Shown piece after piece: positions 62,100-64,000 of a stretch of DNA of 64,000 nucleotides. Origin of the DNA: Pontivivens marinum (GTDB lineage: Bacteria > Pseudomonadota > Alphaproteobacteria > Rhodobacterales > Rhodobacteraceae). The notes under the pieces are model-generated. The model saw only the letters and a program-made list of their open reading frames with translations. It had not been told where the DNA came from and searched no databases. The stretch lies in contig NZ_OCTN01000003.1 of assembly GCF_900231835.1 (NCBI RefSeq), positions 248,001-312,000 of the forward strand, given 5' to 3'. The first letter of the stretch is position 1, and every line of letters starts with the position of its first letter. The translations under genes were made by a program, and so were the position numbers.

Positions 62100-62752
62100 T
62101 GCGCCGTTTTGCAGCCGCCGACCTGCCGGATGCGCTTCCGATCTTCCCTCTGGGAGGGGCGCTGCTGCTGCCACGGGCGCGGCTGCCGCTGAACCTGTTT
62201 GAACCGCGTTATCTGGCCATGCTGGATGACGCGCTAAAAACGCCAGAGCGGATGATAGCGATGATCCAGCCGGCGGAGGGGCCAAACGGCACCTCGCGCC
62301 TGCATTCCATCGGATGCGCGGGACGGATCACGCAATTTTCCGAAACGGATGATGGCCGCTATATCGTCTCGCTGACCGGAATTTCGCGCTTCCGCCTGAT
62401 CGAGGAAATCGACGGTTTCACCCCCTATCGCCGCGCGCGGCTGGATTGGGGCAGCTTTGGCCGTGATCTGGGGGGCGAGGAAAAGGACACGGACTTTGAC
62501 CGCCCTGCTTTCCTGAAATTGCTGTCACGGTTTTTCGACAATGCCCAACTGTCCAGCGACTGGGACAGCCTGAAGGAAGCGGATGAGGAACTGCTCATCA
62601 ACTCCCTGTCCATGCTGTGCCCGTTCGAGGTGGAGGAAAAACAAGCCTTGCTTGAGGCCCCCTCCCTCGCCACACGGCGCGAAACATTGGTCATGCTGAT
62701 GGAATTCGCCCTGCGCGCGGGCGACGGCAGCGATAGTCCGATCTTGCAATGA
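62099..62752 (+). CDS. Lon N-terminal (substrate-binding) domain protein
   Basis: A stand-alone LON_substr_bdg protein with no AAA or protease domain. [27 protein letters not shown] (about 17-43) is the family signature and the helical tail follows. It has 217 residues. It overlaps cnoX by one base and the Trm112-like gene by four, so all three are one operon. It probably binds unfolded or N-terminal protein segments; the client is unknown. Confidence 0.92.
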   Translation: MRRFAAADLPDALPIFPLGGALLLPRARLPLNLFEPRYLAMLDDALKTPERMIAMIQPAEGPNGTSRLHSIGCAGRITQFSETDDGRYIVSLTGISRFRLIEEIDGFTPYRRARLDWGSFGRDLGGEEKDTDFDRPAFLKLLSRFFDNAQLSSDWDSLKEADEELLINSLSMLCPFEVEEKQALLEAPSLATRRETLVMLMEFALRAGDGSDSPILQ

Positions 62753-62928
62753 CACAGGTTCTGGATCGAAAACTGCTGGAATCACTGGTTTGCCCCGTCA
62801 CGCGGGGCACACTGGTCTATGATCGTGAGGCGAATGAGCTGATCTCGCGCAATGCGGGCCTGGCCTATCCCGTGCATGAGGGCGTACCGGTCATGCTGCC
62901 CGACGCCGCCCGCCATATCGACGACTAA
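62749..62928 (+). CDS. Trm112/YcaR family protein
   Basis: A 59-residue protein with [25 protein letters not shown] then [20 protein letters not shown], typical of YcaR/Trm112. Of the four zinc cysteines of the family only Cys15 remains, as in many alphaproteobacterial members. It may partner a methyltransferase. It is too short for many gene finders but overlaps the Lon-N gene (ATGA). Confidence 0.92.
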   Translation: MTQVLDRKLLESLVCPVTRGTLVYDREANELISRNAGLAYPVHEGVPVMLPDAARHIDD

Positions 62929-62937
62929 ACCCTGACG

Positions 62938-63408
62938 TTAAACACGATGATACGGCAATTGCGCCTGAATGGTCGCGGCGCGGTATAGCTGCTCGGCCAA
63001 CATCACGCGCACCAGCATATGCGGCCAAACCATTTTGCCAAAGCTTAGCGCGCCATTGCAGCGTTTGCGCAGGGCAGGGTCGATGCCATCCGCACCGCCA
63101 ATAATGAACGCAATATCGCGCTGACCATCATCGGCCCGCATCTGTAGCATATTTGCGAAATCGGGGGAGGTCATAACCTTACCCCGTTCGTCCAGCGCGA
63201 TACGCCACGCGCCATCCGGTATGGCCGCGTCGAGCAATTTGCCCTCGCCCGCCATGCCGCCGCCCTTACGTTCATCAACCTCGACCACCTCAACAGGGCC
63301 TAGGCCGTGGGGCCGTCCGGTCCGGTCGAACCGGGCCAGATAATCATCGATAATATCCCGCTCCGGCCCACCACGTAGGCGGCCGACAGCGGCAATTGTA
63401 ACCCGCAC
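62938..63408 (-). CDS. rlmH: 23S rRNA pseudouridine-1915 N3-methyltransferase
   Basis: A SPOUT methylase of helix 69. The C-terminal LDERGKVMTSPDFANML, FIIGGADGIDPALRKR and LSFGKMVWPHMLVRVMLAEQLYRA are diagnostic. The start is GTG at 63408 (VRVTIAAVGRLRGG), giving 156 residues, the family size; the longer ATG frame to 63516 would overlap rsfS. It is seven bases from the rsfS stop. Confidence 0.95.
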   Translation of the reverse strand: MRVTIAAVGRLRGGPERDIIDDYLARFDRTGRPHGLGPVEVVEVDERKGGGMAGEGKLLDAAIPDGAWRIALDERGKVMTSPDFANMLQMRADDGQRDIAFIIGGADGIDPALRKRCNGALSFGKMVWPHMLVRVMLAEQLYRAATIQAQLPYHRV

Positions 63409-63415
63409 GCCGGTA

Positions 63416-63862
63416 TCAGACCGGCATAGGGTTTGGATCAGCCATTGAGCCCTGCCACATCTTTTCAAGCTGGTAGAACTCACGCACTTCTGGACGGAAC
63501 AGATGCACGATGGCATCGCCCGCGTCGATCAGCACCCAGTCTCCGGTCTCGCGACCCTCAACACGGCATGACTTACCGGTGGCCTTTTTGATGCGGTCCA
63601 CCAGCTTTTCCGCCATTGCGGAAACCTGACGTGACGAACGGCCCGACGCGACGACCATATTGTCCGCCATTGCCGATTTGCCCTTCAGCGGGATGGAAAC
63701 AACGTCCTCCGCCTTGTCATCATCGAGGGAAGCAAGCACCAGCGCCAACATCTCTGCGGAGCCGAATGCGCTCTGTGCCGTGGTTACCGTGGCACTATCC
63801 GGTGCGGTGGCATCCACCGCGGCAACACGTTCCAACAGAACGATGTCCTCCTCAAATTGCAC
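63416..63862 (-). CDS. rsfS: ribosome silencing factor RsfS
   Basis: Binds L14 and blocks subunit joining when nutrients are low. The core LVLASLDDDKAEDVVSIPLKGKSAMADNMVVASGRSSRQ (about 41-79) and GDWVLIDAGDAIVHLFRPEVREFYQLEKMW are typical. The protein may start at 63862 (148 residues) or at a later Met near 63751; the N-terminal 35 residues are not conserved. The last 138 bases of the window (63863-64000) show no feature I can support. Confidence 0.94.
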   Translation of the reverse strand: MQFEEDIVLLERVAAVDATAPDSATVTTAQSAFGSAEMLALVLASLDDDKAEDVVSIPLKGKSAMADNMVVASGRSSRQVSAMAEKLVDRIKKATGKSCRVEGRETGDWVLIDAGDAIVHLFRPEVREFYQLEKMWQGSMADPNPMPV

Positions 63863-64000
63863 GCCGGAATGACGCGCGATACATATCTAATATAGCAGTT
63901 TCGGGTCGTCCGCTCAACCATGCAGGCGGCACGACGCGCCCGCCTAGCCGATTCGCCCCGCCCTGTCGCGTGAAATCGCCTGTTTTCTTATAATATCCGG

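Noticed and set aside
60858-62285. 475-codon open frame on - opposite cnoX and its neighbours
   Set aside because: It crosses three well-identified + genes and has no ribosome site or motif.
1-64000. CRISPR array, IS element, prophage or secondary-metabolite cluster
   Set aside because: No regularly spaced repeats, transposase, integrase, capsid, NRPS or PKS motifs were seen on either strand.

Overview
The window reads as a gene-dense, GC-rich chromosome segment of an alphaproteobacterium, most probably Rhodobacterales (Rhodobacteraceae, Roseobacter-like). Pointers are MipZ, TrcR, a phasin with a PhaR-like operator, the oxygen-dependent cob pathway (CobG, CobN, CobF), accD-folC order, and an Ala/Glu-rich tail on S16. 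No rRNA, CRISPR array, prophage or IS element is visible. One tRNA (Gly-GCC) is present.

Layout. (1) 1-4.8 kb: a translation cluster on + (chorismate mutase, rpsP, bluB, rimM, trmD, rplS, an unknown membrane protein, rpmE), unusual for holding the B12 lower-ligand gene bluB between rpsP and rimM. (2) 4.9-28.4 kb: mostly housekeeping genes: mipZ, a D,D-carboxypeptidase with SPOR domain, phasin, clpS, an rsmC-like methylase, a secreted nuclease, an acyl-CoA synthetase, an SDR lacking its catalytic lysine, folC-accD, an aminotransferase, a quinone reductase, RNase T2, trcR, a GGDEF-EAL protein, yidC, a MOSC protein, a Vat-like acetyltransferase, engB-argB, an Fe-S protein, sixA, a small unknown gene, and a Kef-type antiporter. 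(3) 28.4-42.3 kb: a galactoside utilisation locus. A minus-strand operon runs binding protein, two permeases, GH36 alpha-galactosidase, IlvD/Edd-type dehydratase, SDR dehydrogenase, KDGal kinase, KDPGal aldolase, SMP-30 lactonase, GH42 beta-galactosidase. An IclR regulator and the transporter ATPase are divergent. Together they import alpha- and beta-galactosides, hydrolyse them, and oxidise galactose by the De Ley-Doudoroff route to pyruvate and glyceraldehyde-3-phosphate.

(4) 42.6-58.2 kb: aerobic cobalamin genes on minus in two riboswitch-led units. Riboswitch 2 (about 58.0-58.2 kb) precedes a DUF1636 gene, cobW, cobN, cobG, cobH, cobI, cobJ, cobL, cobE, cobM, cobB, cobA. Riboswitch 1 (about 44.85-45.03 kb) precedes a cbiM-like permease, cobF and cobO. 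cobK lies on the opposite strand inside the first unit, overlapping cobL at its start codon and cobJ at its 3' end. CobS/CobT and the late genes (cobC, cobD, cobP, cobQ, cobU, cobV) are not in the window. (5) 58.2-60.4 kb: a NaeI-like type II restriction-modification pair between the cob leader and tRNA-Gly. (6) 60.5-64 kb: protein and RNA quality-control genes (ProXp-ala editing enzyme, a cysteine-free CnoX, a Lon-N domain protein, a Trm112-like protein, rlmH, rsfS).

No wholly new multi-gene system stands out. The strongest leads are the antisense cobK inside the cob operon, the NaeI-like restriction-modification insert beside the cob riboswitch, the galactoside locus with its non-standard galactonate dehydratase, and several proteins that have lost catalytic residues while staying intact (SDR, CnoX, RNase T2).
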